64,000 bases of DNA from GWE2-51-13 sp942492825 (GCA_942492825.1 OW818635.1:186001-250000); one strand, 5' to 3'. Shown: positions 1 through 7,638, counted from the stretch's first letter. The notes: generated by a model from the letters alone, not told the origin. Made by a program: numbers and translations.

Positions 1-165
1 AAGGTCGATGGCGTTTTGAATTACGGACATCGTCGCGACCCAACAAACGCCAACGTTGGAAATTTCTTGTTGTGGATCGCCAAACAATACCACATCCCGT
101 GTCTGGTCGAAGTTGACCCAACTTCGATCTTGATTCAGTACATCGATGATTTCTTGAGCTTTCAT
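1..165 (-). CDS. NIF3-like protein, N-terminal fragment cut by the window edge
   Basis: The minus strand opens with ATG at 163-165 and runs out of the window with 55 codons visible. It begins MKAQEIIDVLN and has a FGDP turn near residue 29 followed by a GVCWVATMSVI strand-helix stretch, which resembles the start of NIF3-family dinuclear metal proteins of the short bacterial type. Those proteins are metal-dependent and mostly of unknown substrate. A ribosome binding site (TTGGAG) lies just upstream and a TATAAT box lies at 188-193 on the minus strand, so this is a real promoter-proximal start, divergent from the next gene. The metal-ligand residues are outside the window, so the family call is tentative. 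Confidence 0.5.
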   Translation of the reverse strand, partial: MKAQEIIDVLNQDRSWVNFDQTRDVVLFGDPQQEISNVGVCWVATMSVIQNAIDL

Positions 166-251
166 AGTTTCTCCAATCCCTACTAGCATTATAGTAGATT
201 TGGATCGATAATTCTGAAAAAATCAGTAATTATTAGGTTAGGGCGGTATGA

Positions 252-280
252 TTGACACGACTTACGGATTTTCGTAAAGT
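252..280 (+). promoter_or_regulatory. Sigma-A-type promoter of the DUF3159 gene
   Basis: TTGACA at 252-257 and TAAAGT at 275-280 are separated by exactly 17 bases. A start site near 287 would give a leader of about 20 bases that contains the AAGGGG ribosome binding site before the ATG at 308. Confidence 0.75.
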
Positions 281-307
281 AGACGCAAATAGACAGAAGG
301 GGAATGT

Positions 308-979
308 ATGACATCCAAAGGAAAAGAAATCATCGAAGAACTTAAATCCGTTTTTCTCGGAAAAACAGTGGATGCGATCCTTCCTCCTTTGGTTTTTGCG
401 ATCGTTAACGGAATCTTCGGGTTACCCTACGCAATCCTTAGTTCGGTTATCTTATCAATCATTTTCGGAATCTTACGGATCCTACGCAAACAAAACTGGC
501 TTTACGCTTTCGGCGGTTTGGTGACGATCACTTTGGCAGCATCCTTCGCCTATCTCGCAAACAATGTGGCCAATTACTTTATTCCCGGTATTATCAGTAA
601 TGCGTTTATCCTCGCGATCGCTTTCCTCAGCTTGTTGATCGATCGGCCGATGGCTGCGTATGCATCCCATCTTACACGAGGTTGGAGACTGGACTGGTTC
701 TGGCGTAAAGACATTAAACCCGCCTATCGTGAAGTAACGATCTTTTGGACTTTGTTTTTCCTGATTCGAACAATCATCCAAGTCACCCTCTTTTTATCGA
801 AAGACATTCAATCGTTGTCCTGGGCGAACACGCTGATGGGCTTGCCGTTTACGATCCTGATTCTTACCACGAGTTATGTCTATGGAATTTGGCGTCTGCG
901 TCAATTAAAAGGTCCTGGAATCGAAGAGTATTTGTCCGGTAAAGCACCACCTTTTAAAGGGCAGACACGCGGATTTTGA
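308..979 (+). CDS. DUF3159 family integral membrane protein
   Basis: This 223-residue protein has about six hydrophobic segments (near residues 28-48, 50-60, 66-84, 98-112, 143-160 and 175-195) and a short soluble tail. The AYREVT-x-FWTLFFLIR stretch before a late membrane segment and the LMGLPF motif match the DUF3159 family, best known from actinobacteria, which has no established function. It has its own promoter and a good AAGGGG ribosome binding site. It stands alone, divergent from the NIF3-like gene, and marks the left border of the A+T-richer accessory region. It ends in TGA, which shows that TGA is a stop codon here. Confidence 0.75.
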   Translation: MTSKGKEIIEELKSVFLGKTVDAILPPLVFAIVNGIFGLPYAILSSVILSIIFGILRILRKQNWLYAFGGLVTITLAASFAYLANNVANYFIPGIISNAFILAIAFLSLLIDRPMAAYASHLTRGWRLDWFWRKDIKPAYREVTIFWTLFFLIRTIIQVTLFLSKDIQSLSWANTLMGLPFTILILTTSYVYGIWRLRQLKGPGIEEYLSGKAPPFKGQTRGF

Positions 980-1173
980 GGAACCATTTCAAAGTAACGT
1001 TCAAGAATTATAGTTTTGTATTTTAGATAAACGAATATTGTATGTTTGTCAGACAAAAATCGATTTCCAAGAAGGTATAATTCCTGTCGCTATGGTTTTG
1101 CTTCACACGCAGGTGTTTCATAGTGTTCGGATAAGTTAAAACATCTCAATTATTAAATTAAGAGTCACCAAAT

Positions 1174-1200
1174 CAAGTTGTTGCCAACTTGGTTTTTTTT
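1174..1200 (+). terminator. Rho-independent terminator
   Basis: CAAGTTG (1174-1180), loop TTGC and CAACTTG (1185-1191) form a perfect 7-bp stem followed by G and eight T. It lies about 190 bases after the DUF3159 gene with no gene between, so it ends a long 3' UTR or a small transcript from 980-1173. I see no gene in that stretch. Confidence 0.8.
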
Positions 1201-1232
1201 AATCGTATTATGTTTGTAGTGGAGGGAAAGTT

Positions 1233-1490
1233 ATGAAAAACGTTAGCAAATTTAGGATTCTCGGCATGGTTCTAATTCTCTTGCTGATCATTGTCTATTT
1301 TATTCTTTCATCGATGAATCGCTTCGATGAACATCAGCTTAGAGTCATTATATGGATATTTGCATCGATCGTTTCGATCGGCATAAGCGGCGTCGGATTA
1401 TATTTTGAAAGAGTTAATAGGTTTCAAGAAGCGGTAAGATTTATTTTTATGATAGCTCTTGTAATCTTATCCTACTTTTACATTGTTTAA
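1233..1490 (+). CDS. Small three-segment membrane protein, unknown
   Basis: This is an 85-residue hydrophobic protein with three likely membrane segments (about residues 9-27, 38-58 and 66-84) and charged loops with two arginine/asparagine-rich turns. The GGAGGG ribosome binding site sits 6 bases before ATG, so translation is credible. I recognise no family. It is the first gene of the A+T-richer accessory stretch and is monocistronic, with a convergent neighbour downstream. It could be a small stress or immunity membrane protein, but nothing in the sequence decides this. Confidence 0.55.
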   Translation: MKNVSKFRILGMVLILLLIIVYFILSSMNRFDEHQLRVIIWIFASIVSIGISGVGLYFERVNRFQEAVRFIFMIALVILSYFYIV

Positions 1491-1539
1491 TCATCGTTTA
1501 AAAGTGAGTTTCAATTAGTTTTGGGTATTCATAATGATA

Positions 1540-1983
1540 CTAGTTATCTTCAACTTGATTTTCTAAAATGTTCATGATAATTTCCATGTCCTTGGATGTC
1601 AAAGGATAATCGCGGTGCTTAGCAATGTATTTTATTTTACCCGAGGGAAGTTCTTGGCAAATACTAACATTGAATTTAAAAGTGGCTTTTTCATAATGAA
1701 ATTCGAAATCATAATTTAATTCTTCTTTTGTAAAACCTAATAAGTTATTGGAGATCTTCCCGAAAAATATAGATTCAATGGACTTTATTTCATCAGAATC
1801 CGTGATAACAATAATCTGATCTGTATCACTACAAACGGATGTATCACAAAAATTATTTGTGACGACAACGGATTTTAGTTTTCCAACATTAAAATTATCA
1901 ATGTTAATGTATCCATTGCGAAACGTGATTAGAATCCCTATAGCAAAAATTATAAGAATTATTGCATAAATGGTTTTTTTCAT
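1540..1983 (-). CDS. Membrane-anchored hypothetical protein
   Basis: This 147-residue protein has a single N-terminal hydrophobic segment (residues 5-20) without a lipobox cysteine, followed by a polar domain that would sit outside the cell. It contains two close cysteines (a CDTSVC pattern near residue 46) and one later, so a disulfide is possible. No family is recognised. The start is supported by GGAGAAAC just upstream on the minus strand. An inverted repeat (1995-2015) lies immediately upstream of the ribosome binding site. The gene is A+T-rich like its neighbours and looks like accessory cargo. Confidence 0.55.
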   Translation of the reverse strand: MKKTIYAIILIIFAIGILITFRNGYINIDNFNVGKLKSVVVTNNFCDTSVCSDTDQIIVITDSDEIKSIESIFFGKISNNLLGFTKEELNYDFEFHYEKATFKFNVSICQELPSGKIKYIAKHRDYPLTSKDMEIIMNILENQVEDN

Positions 1984-1994
1984 AAAGTTTCTCC

Positions 1995-2015
1995 ATTATC
2001 TGTTAGCTAGATAAT
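1995..2015. promoter_or_regulatory. Inverted repeat upstream of the 1540-1983 gene
   Basis: ATTATCT (1995-2001) and AGATAAT (2009-2015) are perfect complements with a 7-base spacer. It sits at the promoter/leader of the minus-strand gene and could be an operator or an RNA hairpin. No cognate regulator is evident. Confidence 0.3.
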
Positions 2016-2059
2016 AGCATCTAATAAGGAATTGTGGTCTTACAATTTGAAAAAGACGT

Positions 2060-2116
2060 AAAACCCGTTGTTTATGCGGGTTTTCTTACCAATGGCGGAG
2101 AATGTGGTATTCGAGG
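2060..2116 (-). repeat. Decayed tRNA-Ser 3' end plus terminator (copy B)
   Basis: Read on the minus strand this is a TCGAAT T-loop remnant, an acceptor-like TTCTCCGCCA ending in CCA, an 8-base spacer and a terminator hairpin of CCCG/CGGG with AAAA/TTTT flanks (2060-2067 with 2077-2084). The same order and spacing occur at the intact tRNA-Ser (7517-7638). About 17 of 24 bases across the acceptor and T-arm match the intact gene. The 5' half of a tRNA is absent, so it cannot make a tRNA. It is either an attachment-site scar or a dead duplicate. Confidence 0.65.
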
Positions 2117-2254
2117 GAAACCTTGACCTGTCCTATATTGCAAGTAATTCAACACATCTAGCAGAATCTTGGCATTCATTATGTATGGTCAAATGAATGA
2201 TTCTTGATTTGAGATGTGTGATGTATTTCTTGTTATTTAAACTAAAAGTATTTC

Positions 2255-2698
2255 TCAAATGCCATGAGCTTTATTATATAGAATTTGAATATCGGATGGG
2301 AGACTATCAGGTATCATTTCATGAAGCTTGCTTTCAGATCCATCCTCTATTGCTTTATCATAGTACCAACATTTAAATTTGATCATCGCTTGAACACGCT
2401 CTAGACGATCAATTTCAGATTGAACTGCTTGTTCCTGTTTTAAAAATAACTTCTTTCTTAACTGGTAAGTCGACTTTCCTAATGAACACCAATCCATAAA
2501 TTGCTTGATCTCGCTGATTTCTAAGCCGGACAGTTTCAAACATTCGATTACGTGTAATGTCTCGATTTCTTTATCACTAAATTTACGAATACCTGAACTC
2601 CTCGATATTTCTTGAAACAAACCTTCCTTGTCATAATACCTTAATGTGGAAACTGGTAAGTTAAACATTTTCGATATTTGCCCAATGTTGTATGACAT
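2255..2698 (-). CDS. MerR-family transcriptional regulator
   Basis: This 147-residue regulator begins with the MerR winged-helix signature (IGQISKMF, then STLRYYDKEGL near residues 17-27 and RKFSDKEI near 38-45). A long C-terminal helix for antiparallel coiled-coil dimerisation follows (about residues 75-115). It contains cysteines at the dimer/sensor helix region but no paired metal-binding motif like MerR or CueR, so it is more like the AdhR/NmlR type that senses electrophiles or small organics; that sub-assignment is inference. It is divergent from the hydrolase gene and a MerR-type operator lies between them. AAAGGAGG supports the ATG at 2698. Confidence 0.88.
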   Translation of the reverse strand: MSYNIGQISKMFNLPVSTLRYYDKEGLFQEISRSSGIRKFSDKEIETLHVIECLKLSGLEISEIKQFMDWCSLGKSTYQLRKKLFLKQEQAVQSEIDRLERVQAMIKFKCWYYDKAIEDGSESKLHEMIPDSLPSDIQILYNKAHGI

Positions 2699-2731
2699 AT
2701 TTCCTCCTTTATAAAATATATATCTAAACGC

Positions 2732-2762
2732 TTGACCTAAAGTTAGGTTTAGGTATTAACAT
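2732..2762 (+). promoter_or_regulatory. MerR-type promoter with operator in a 19-bp spacer
   Basis: TTGACC (2732-2737) and TAACAT (2757-2762) are 19 bases apart, the long spacing that MerR regulators correct by twisting DNA. A perfect inverted repeat ACCTAAA-GTTAGG-TTTAGGT fills 2735-2754, inside that spacer. It drives the plus-strand hydrolase and overlaps the region controlling the divergent MerR gene, so autoregulation is likely. Confidence 0.75.
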
Positions 2763-2810
2763 TATATTGCGGTTGAATATTATTGTCAATCGAGATCAAG
2801 GAGATAAACT

Positions 2811-3782
2811 GTGAACAAAAAAATAGAATTAGAGACAACTTGGGACAAGACATTCCCAAAAAGTGGACTGGTGAATCATCGCAAGGTGAAATTTCATAAT
2901 CGTTATGGAATTACATTAGTAGCTGATTTGTATGAGCCAAAGGAATCGAATGGTAAATTGCCGGCAATTGCCATTAGTGGACCTTTTGGGGCCGTGAAGG
3001 AACAGTCGTCAGGTTTGTATGCTCAAACAATGGCGGAAAGAGGATTCTTGACGATCGCATTTGATCCATCATTCACTGGGGAAAGTGGAGGTGAACCCCG
3101 TAATGTAGCTTCACCGGATATCAATACTGAAGATTTTCAAGCGGCTGTAGACTACCTTTCAGTAATGGATCAGGTTGATCCAAATCGAATTGGAATCATC
3201 GGAATTTGTGGTTGGGGTGGTATGGCGCTGAATGCAGCAACTATCGACACCAGAATAAAGGTAACGATAACTTCCACTATGTACGATATGACGAGAGTTG
3301 TTGCGAAAGGTTATTTCGATTCGGCTGATAGTAAAGAGTCAAGAAACTTGATGAGAGAAAAACTGAATGCACAAAGAACTGTTGACTTTAAAAATGGAGA
3401 GTATGCAAAAACCGGTGGCGTAGTTGATCCTCTGCCGGCAGATGCTCCATACTTTGTTAAGGATTACCATGATTATTACAAAACCAAACGTGGATATCAC
3501 GTAAGATCATTAAATTCTAACGAAGGGTGGAATGTCACATCATCGTTATCGTTCTTAAACATGCCAATTCTAGCTTACAGTGATGAAATCCAAAATGCGG
3601 TATTAATGGTTCATGGAGAAAAGGCACACTCATGTTACTTCAGCCAAGATGCCTTCCGCCGATTACAGGGATCAAACAAAGAGTTGCTGATCATCCCGAA
3701 CGCAAGTCATACCGACCTCTATGACCAAACAGACATTATTCCTTTTGATAAGATTACCGAGTTCTTACAGAAAAACATGTAG
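2811..3782 (+). CDS. Alpha/beta hydrolase (DLH/YcjY-like)
   Basis: This 323-residue cytoplasmic alpha/beta hydrolase starts at GTG 2811, with AAGGAG seven bases before it. The nucleophile elbow reads GICGWGG with Cys133 in the position usually held by serine, as in dienelactone-hydrolase-like relatives. The GPFGAVKEQSSGLYAQ and ESGGEPRN stretches are typical of the family found beside MerR genes. The late histidine in NASHTDLYD fits the catalytic triad. Substrate is unknown; with an electrophile-type MerR it may act in detoxification (inference). It heads a two-gene unit with the lipoprotein 12 bases downstream. Confidence 0.85.
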   Translation: MNKKIELETTWDKTFPKSGLVNHRKVKFHNRYGITLVADLYEPKESNGKLPAIAISGPFGAVKEQSSGLYAQTMAERGFLTIAFDPSFTGESGGEPRNVASPDINTEDFQAAVDYLSVMDQVDPNRIGIIGICGWGGMALNAATIDTRIKVTITSTMYDMTRVVAKGYFDSADSKESRNLMREKLNAQRTVDFKNGEYAKTGGVVDPLPADAPYFVKDYHDYYKTKRGYHVRSLNSNEGWNVTSSLSFLNMPILAYSDEIQNAVLMVHGEKAHSCYFSQDAFRRLQGSNKELLIIPNASHTDLYDQTDIIPFDKITEFLQKNM

Positions 3783-3793
3783 GAAAGCCAAAA

Positions 3794-4282
3794 ATGTTAA
3801 GTAAAATCGGAAAGGCATTGATAATTCTTGTCCTGAGTCTGGTTACCACAGCATGCAATAATATTAAACTTAATGTTGAAAATGATGACACTCAACTACA
3901 AGAGAAAGTTAATGAGGAAAATATTATTTATGCTATTGTCGGGGATAAAAGTATGGAAATCATTCTCGAAAACAACACCTCTGCAATAGCATTCTATGAA
4001 TTGTTGAGTGATGGAAATGTTGTGGTCGACATGCACGATTATGGTAAATTTGAGAAAGTCGGAGATATTGGTTCTGACCTACCACAAAACAACCAAGAGA
4101 TCACTACTGAACCTGGAGATGTGATACTTTGGCAAGGGAATTCGATCACCATTTACTACGATGTGAATTCATGGTCATTAACTCGATTAGGGAAAATTCG
4201 AAATATCAGTCAACAAGAACTAATATCAATACTAGGCGGGGGCGAAGCTAAAGTAACATTCTCGTTAAAAAAGATGCCTTAG
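3794..4282 (+). CDS. Cyclophilin-like-fold lipoprotein
   Basis: This 162-residue protein has a lipoprotein signal peptide with lipobox VTTAC (Cys21), so it is probably tethered to the outer face of the membrane. The mature part (about residues 45-160) has a DMHDYGKFEKVG segment, a TEPGDVILWQGNSI turn and an YYDVNSWSLTRLGKI strand, matching the DUF369/cyclophilin-like-2 fold. That fold lacks the prolyl-isomerase active site of true cyclophilins. It follows the hydrolase by 12 bases and shares its MerR-controlled promoter. Many homologues are cytoplasmic, so the lipoprotein form is a slight oddity. Confidence 0.75.
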   Translation: MLSKIGKALIILVLSLVTTACNNIKLNVENDDTQLQEKVNEENIIYAIVGDKSMEIILENNTSAIAFYELLSDGNVVVDMHDYGKFEKVGDIGSDLPQNNQEITTEPGDVILWQGNSITIYYDVNSWSLTRLGKIRNISQQELISILGGGEAKVTFSLKKMP

Positions 4283-4483
4283 AATTTATGAATTTATAAT
4301 TAATAGAAGTTTTGATCAAATATATGAAAAGAATTATAACTTTGCATATGAGCGAGGGTGCATTAATTGATGTTTGGTGAAGGTCAGACCCCAAAGTACA
4401 ACATTGATGCACTTCAAGACAAATCAGAGCGAAGTTGAAAGCGCAGAGTCTAATTAACGTATATTCATCAGTTTATACTTAAG

Positions 4484-4514
4484 AAAGGAGAGTGATATCG
4501 TGACAACGATATCA
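4484..4514 (+). promoter_or_regulatory. Ribosome binding site followed by a perfect 9-bp hairpin
   Basis: AAAGGAG (4484-4490) is followed two bases later by TGATATCGT-GACA-ACGATATCA (4493-4514), a perfect inverted repeat with a 4-base loop. The only start codon at good spacing from this site is GTG 4500 inside the repeat, which is not in frame with the cupin gene. The element may be an operator or a translation-controlling hairpin. Confidence 0.5.
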
Positions 4515-4527
4515 TACAAAATAAATC

Positions 4528-4917
4528 ATGAGCATTTTTTTAAAGGGAGAAACCATACCCGATTCATTGTCAACTTACTTTTCCGGTGTAACACATCTTC
4601 AAAAACTGACCAACTCCGGCGTCATCATTTATAACGTTTCCTTCGAGAAGGGATGTCGAAATAACTGGCATGTCCATCATGGTGGAGGTCAGATCCTACT
4701 TGTGACTGAAGGTAGTGGATGGTATCAGGCATATGGTGAACAAGCAAAACCACTAAAACCCGGGGATGTAGTTGAGATCCCGGCCGGTGTAAAACATTGG
4801 CATGGGGCAGCCAATGGAAATCCCTTTGCGCACCTTGCGATAGAAATACCGGCAGTTAACGGGCATACTGAATGGCTTGAGCCTGTCTTGGAGTCAGACT
4901 ATAGAAGACTAAAATGA
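4528..4917 (+). CDS. Cupin-domain protein, start region possibly frameshifted
   Basis: This 129-residue single-domain cupin has motif 1 as NNWHVHHGGGQILLVTEG (residues 44-61) and motif 2 as PGDVVEIPAGVKHWHG, giving the usual His metal ligands. It matches small cupins related to carboxymuconolactone-type enzymes. ATG 4528 is the only early start in this frame (an in-frame stop lies at 4522), yet it has no ribosome binding site. The good site at 4484-4490 fits GTG 4500 in another frame, and the two frames could join at the run of seven T around 4533-4540. The native start may therefore have been lost to an indel, or translation may be restarted. Confidence 0.75.
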   Translation: MSIFLKGETIPDSLSTYFSGVTHLQKLTNSGVIIYNVSFEKGCRNNWHVHHGGGQILLVTEGSGWYQAYGEQAKPLKPGDVVEIPAGVKHWHGAANGNPFAHLAIEIPAVNGHTEWLEPVLESDYRRLK

Positions 4918-5348
4918 AAAAGTGGAGCACTTAGAGAAACATGTGACTCTGATGTGGTGTACCATATTTATACAAATAGTGCTTTTCTTCTGATGTAAAT
5001 TTAGGTATTGCTCTGAATAATTTAGATTTGACTAAGTGGAAAATACAGCTGTATGTTCATTGTATGGTAGCAAATAATTAAAAAATTCAAAAACCCGTTG
5101 GATTCTACGGGTTTTGTGTAATTGGCGGTGGACGTGAAATAGGATATAATCCATTATCTTTGCTATCTGCATTGATTTTGAAAGGTCTTTTATGGCCAAC
5201 GAGTCTGTTTAGTTAAAAATATGATTCTTCCTCAAGAATTAAGTTTAGTGTTATATCAATCCAAACTTCGGGAAATGAAGATGTCCAATAATCAGTATAG
5301 TCAGAATGTAGACGATAGTCCTTAGATCTGAAAGGTTATAATAAAGAC
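4918..5348. other. Gene-free A+T-rich stretch holding a tRNA scar
   Basis: Apart from the decayed tRNA-Ser copy at 5088-5144 and the TATAAT of the next gene at 5337-5342, I see no open reading frame with a ribosome binding site, no RNA gene and no clear terminator for the cupin gene. Confidence 0.5.
5088..5144 (-). repeat. Decayed tRNA-Ser 3' end plus terminator (copy A)
   Basis: On the minus strand this reads CACGTCCACCGCCA (acceptor plus CCA), a 7-base spacer and a terminator hairpin CCCGT/ACGGG with A and T flanks (5090-5098 with 5107-5115). About 19 of 24 bases of the acceptor/T-arm section match the intact tRNA-Ser at 7551-7638. No 5' half is present. Together with the copy at 2060 it divides the accessory stretch into segments of about 3.0 and 2.4 kb. 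Confidence 0.7.
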
Positions 5349-5349
5349 A
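5337..5349 (+). promoter_or_regulatory. TATAAT six bases before ATG (possible leaderless start)
   Basis: TATAAT at 5337-5342 is followed by six bases and then the ATG at 5349. No ribosome binding site exists. Transcription would begin at or next to the A of ATG, giving a leaderless message. Confidence 0.5.
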
Positions 5350-6324
5350 TGAAAACACCTTTAATGAACAATATTCTGGTTAGGTTTAATGGGGAAGATG
5401 GTCACGAAAGTTTAGACGTGAATTTTGATCCTGCCCACGAAACGGTCTGGTTAATACAGACACAGATCGCCGATCTTTTTGAAACGACATCCGAGAATAT
5501 TGTGATGCACCTCCAAAATATCTTTAAAGAGAATGAGATTGACGAGAAGGCAACTACTAGGGTTTTCTTAGTAGTTCGAAACGAATGGGCTAGAAAGGTT
5601 AGAAGGCAGATAAAACACTATAACCTGGACGCAATTTTATCTGTCGGTTATCGAGTAAAATCGAAACAGGCAACCAAATTTCGGAAATGGGTCAATGGGG
5701 TTTTATCTGACTACCTAAAAAAGGATATATTATTAATGCATCCAAAATCAAAATTCCAAATCTTGCCGAAGTCACTCAAATGTTGGATGCGTATCGACAA
5801 TTCGACGGGGATTTACATTTAAGCGGGAATGATGACCTTCAATTCCTTATCGCTTATAACAGAGGTCTTTCTATTCTCGACGATTATGATCATCAGACAT
5901 TTAAAACTCCAGATGGAGTTCAAGATACTTATCGGATCAAATCCGTGAATGTATCGATATAATTCGTCGCAGTAAATTGTCCGGGAAAAGTGACAATTTC
6001 GCGAAAGAACGTGATCAATCTTTTAACTCAAGTATTTCCACAATTTATCAAACATTCGATGGAAAGGAACTCTATCCAACTCTAGAATTGAAAGCTGCTC
6101 ATCTACTTTATCTTGCAACGAAGAACCACAGTTTCATCGATGGGAACAAGAGGATTGCATCAACGATATTCTTATACTTTTTAGATAGAAACAATGCTTT
6201 GTTTATTACTGGAAAGAAGAGAATTAAAGATGAGACACTTGCTGCATTAACGATTTTGATAGCCGCTTCGGATCCTAAAGATAAGGAACTGCTTATAAAC
6301 TTGATTCTAGTCATATTAAGATAA
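5349..6324 (+). pseudogene. RhuM-Fic family gene broken by two frameshifts
   Basis: Three reading frames together rebuild one RhuM/Fic protein of about 320 residues. Part 1 (5349 to about 5740) is the RhuM DNA-binding-like domain, with ETVWLIQTQIADLF and ISVGYRV signatures. Part 2 (about 5740-5945) continues in another frame as KIPNLAEVTQMLDAY and then ILDDYDHQTFKTP. Part 3 (about 5947-6324) is the Fic core and keeps the HSFIDGNKR motif that binds ATP for AMP transfer. The first shift is near 5740 and the second near 5945, where RIK is followed in a new frame by RECIDII. Such proteins are often accessory, toxin-like genes on islands. As written it cannot be made as one chain. Sequencing error is possible but two errors in one gene and none elsewhere is unlikely. 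Confidence 0.8.
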
Positions 6325-6697
6325 ATGTTAGAAATACTTGAAAAATCGAAAGAAAAGGTTGATTGGGTACGAGTTATTATTGGATTTGAACGTTTATTAA
6401 TAACAGATGGAATGATGTGGTTGGGTCGATTATTGTACTTATACGACCATTAAGTTGCAACTCTACAAAAGTCGCTCTATTTAAATTTCAATCTAAATTC
6501 ATTTTTAGGATCAGATCCTTTCTAGTCAACCGAGCCTGAAAGACTCTATTCTGGGTTGAAACCATTTTGGAGGAATTCCTCAAAAGTATAATTGAAGTGG
6601 TATACTATTCACAATTATCACTATTGAACTGCAATTTCATCGATATCATGATCGTGAAATAGTCAGTCGCTAAAAAAATGCGCGAAAAGAGAAAAAT
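6325..6697. other. Gene-free A+T-rich stretch
   Basis: There is no supported gene here. It holds a 12-base palindrome GAGGAATTCCTC (6570-6581) and a likely extended -10 box, TGG-TATACT (6598-6606), that could serve the MBL-fold gene with a leader of about 85 bases. Confidence 0.4.
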
Positions 6698-7369
6698 ATG
6701 ACATGGGAAATAAAGACTATCAACTTAGGTGGAGTAAATTGTTACCTTGTAAAAGCAGGTGATGGTTTTATTCTGATTGACACAGGTTTTTCATCCAAGC
6801 GTGCCTACCTTGAAAAGGAACTCGATAAAGCAGGAGTTATTCCTGGAAATCTTCCGCTTATCATATTAACGCATGGAGATTCTGACCATGTAGACAATTC
6901 CGCTTATCTCCGTGATAAATATGGTGCAAAAATAACAATGCACCTTGATGATTCAGGAATGGTGGAAAACGGTGATATGTCATGGAACAGAAAACCCAAA
7001 CCTGACAAAATTTCGATAACCTTCAAAATAAGTACAATGATTTTCGGCGGATTAAACAAACCAGGCAATTTCAGCACATTTAAACCGGATTTCTATGTGG
7101 AGGATGGTCAAAGTCTCTACGAATACGGTTTCTGTGCTGAAATTATTCATCTTCCAGGGCATTCAAAGGGTTCCATTGGAATACTGACAACAAATGGCGA
7201 ATTATTCTGCGGTGACTTATTATATAATTTTGCAGGTTTCAATTATATCGATGACCTAGCTGACTTTAATGCGAGTATCAATAAACTGAAGAACTTAAAT
7301 GTAAAAACGATATATCCTGGGCATGGGAAGCCTTTTTCAATGAATCCTTCTAAATGGCCTTCCCCCTAA
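6698..7369 (+). CDS. MBL-fold metallo-hydrolase
   Basis: This 223-residue cytoplasmic protein is a metallo-beta-lactamase-fold hydrolase. The metal motif reads THGDSDH (His59, Asp61, Asp63, His64), a HxDxDH variant of the usual HxHxDH. Further ligands are in LPGHSKGS (near 155), CGDLL (near 173) and YPGHGKP (near 209). Loss of the second His often means altered metal binding at site 1, so substrate cannot be inferred. The protein ends soon after the last motif, typical for compact members. The ribosome binding site is weak. The gene is A+T-rich and sits at the right end of the accessory stretch, next to the tRNA-Ser. Confidence 0.8.
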   Translation: MTWEIKTINLGGVNCYLVKAGDGFILIDTGFSSKRAYLEKELDKAGVIPGNLPLIILTHGDSDHVDNSAYLRDKYGAKITMHLDDSGMVENGDMSWNRKPKPDKISITFKISTMIFGGLNKPGNFSTFKPDFYVEDGQSLYEYGFCAEIIHLPGHSKGSIGILTTNGELFCGDLLYNFAGFNYIDDLADFNASINKLKNLNVKTIYPGHGKPFSMNPSKWPSP

Positions 7370-7516
7370 ATTGCTCGTGTATGCATGGAGATTTAAGCCC
7401 TGACTTTTGTTTCATATTGGTAAAATTCAATTGAAATTAAGTATCCCTGAATAAAGACATGAGTATTCAAATGATCATCAACATTATTTGTATGGTCAAT
7501 TATTGTAAGAACATAC

Positions 7517-7541
7517 AAAAACCCGCTGAATCAGCGGGTTT
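7517..7541 (-). terminator. Terminator of tRNA-Ser
   Basis: CCCGCTGA (7522-7529) pairs with TCAGCGGG (7531-7538), extended by AAA/TTT. On the minus strand the stem is followed by a T run. It lies 9 bases after the tRNA CCA end. The same arrangement recurs at both decayed copies. Confidence 0.85.
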
Positions 7542-7550
7542 ACGTGCTAT

Positions 7551-7638
7551 TGGCGGAGGACATGAGATTCGAACTCACGGAAGCTTGCACTTCGCCACCT
7601 TTCCAAGATGGTGCCTTAAACCGCTCGGCCAATCCTCC
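7551..7638 (-). tRNA. tRNA-Ser(GGA)
   Basis: On the minus strand the 88-base gene starts GGAGGAT at 7638 and ends GTCCTCC-G-CCA at 7551, with a 7-bp acceptor stem including one U-G pair and an encoded CCA. The anticodon loop is TTGGAAA, giving anticodon GGA for UCC/UCU serine codons. A long variable arm (class II) and a GAGTTCGAATCTC T-arm are present. The 3' end of this gene is the apparent source of the two scars at 2060 and 5088. Confidence 0.95.

Noticed and set aside
6570..6581. 12-base palindrome GAGGAATTCCTC
   Set aside because: Isolated, not positioned at a clear promoter or start, and could be chance.
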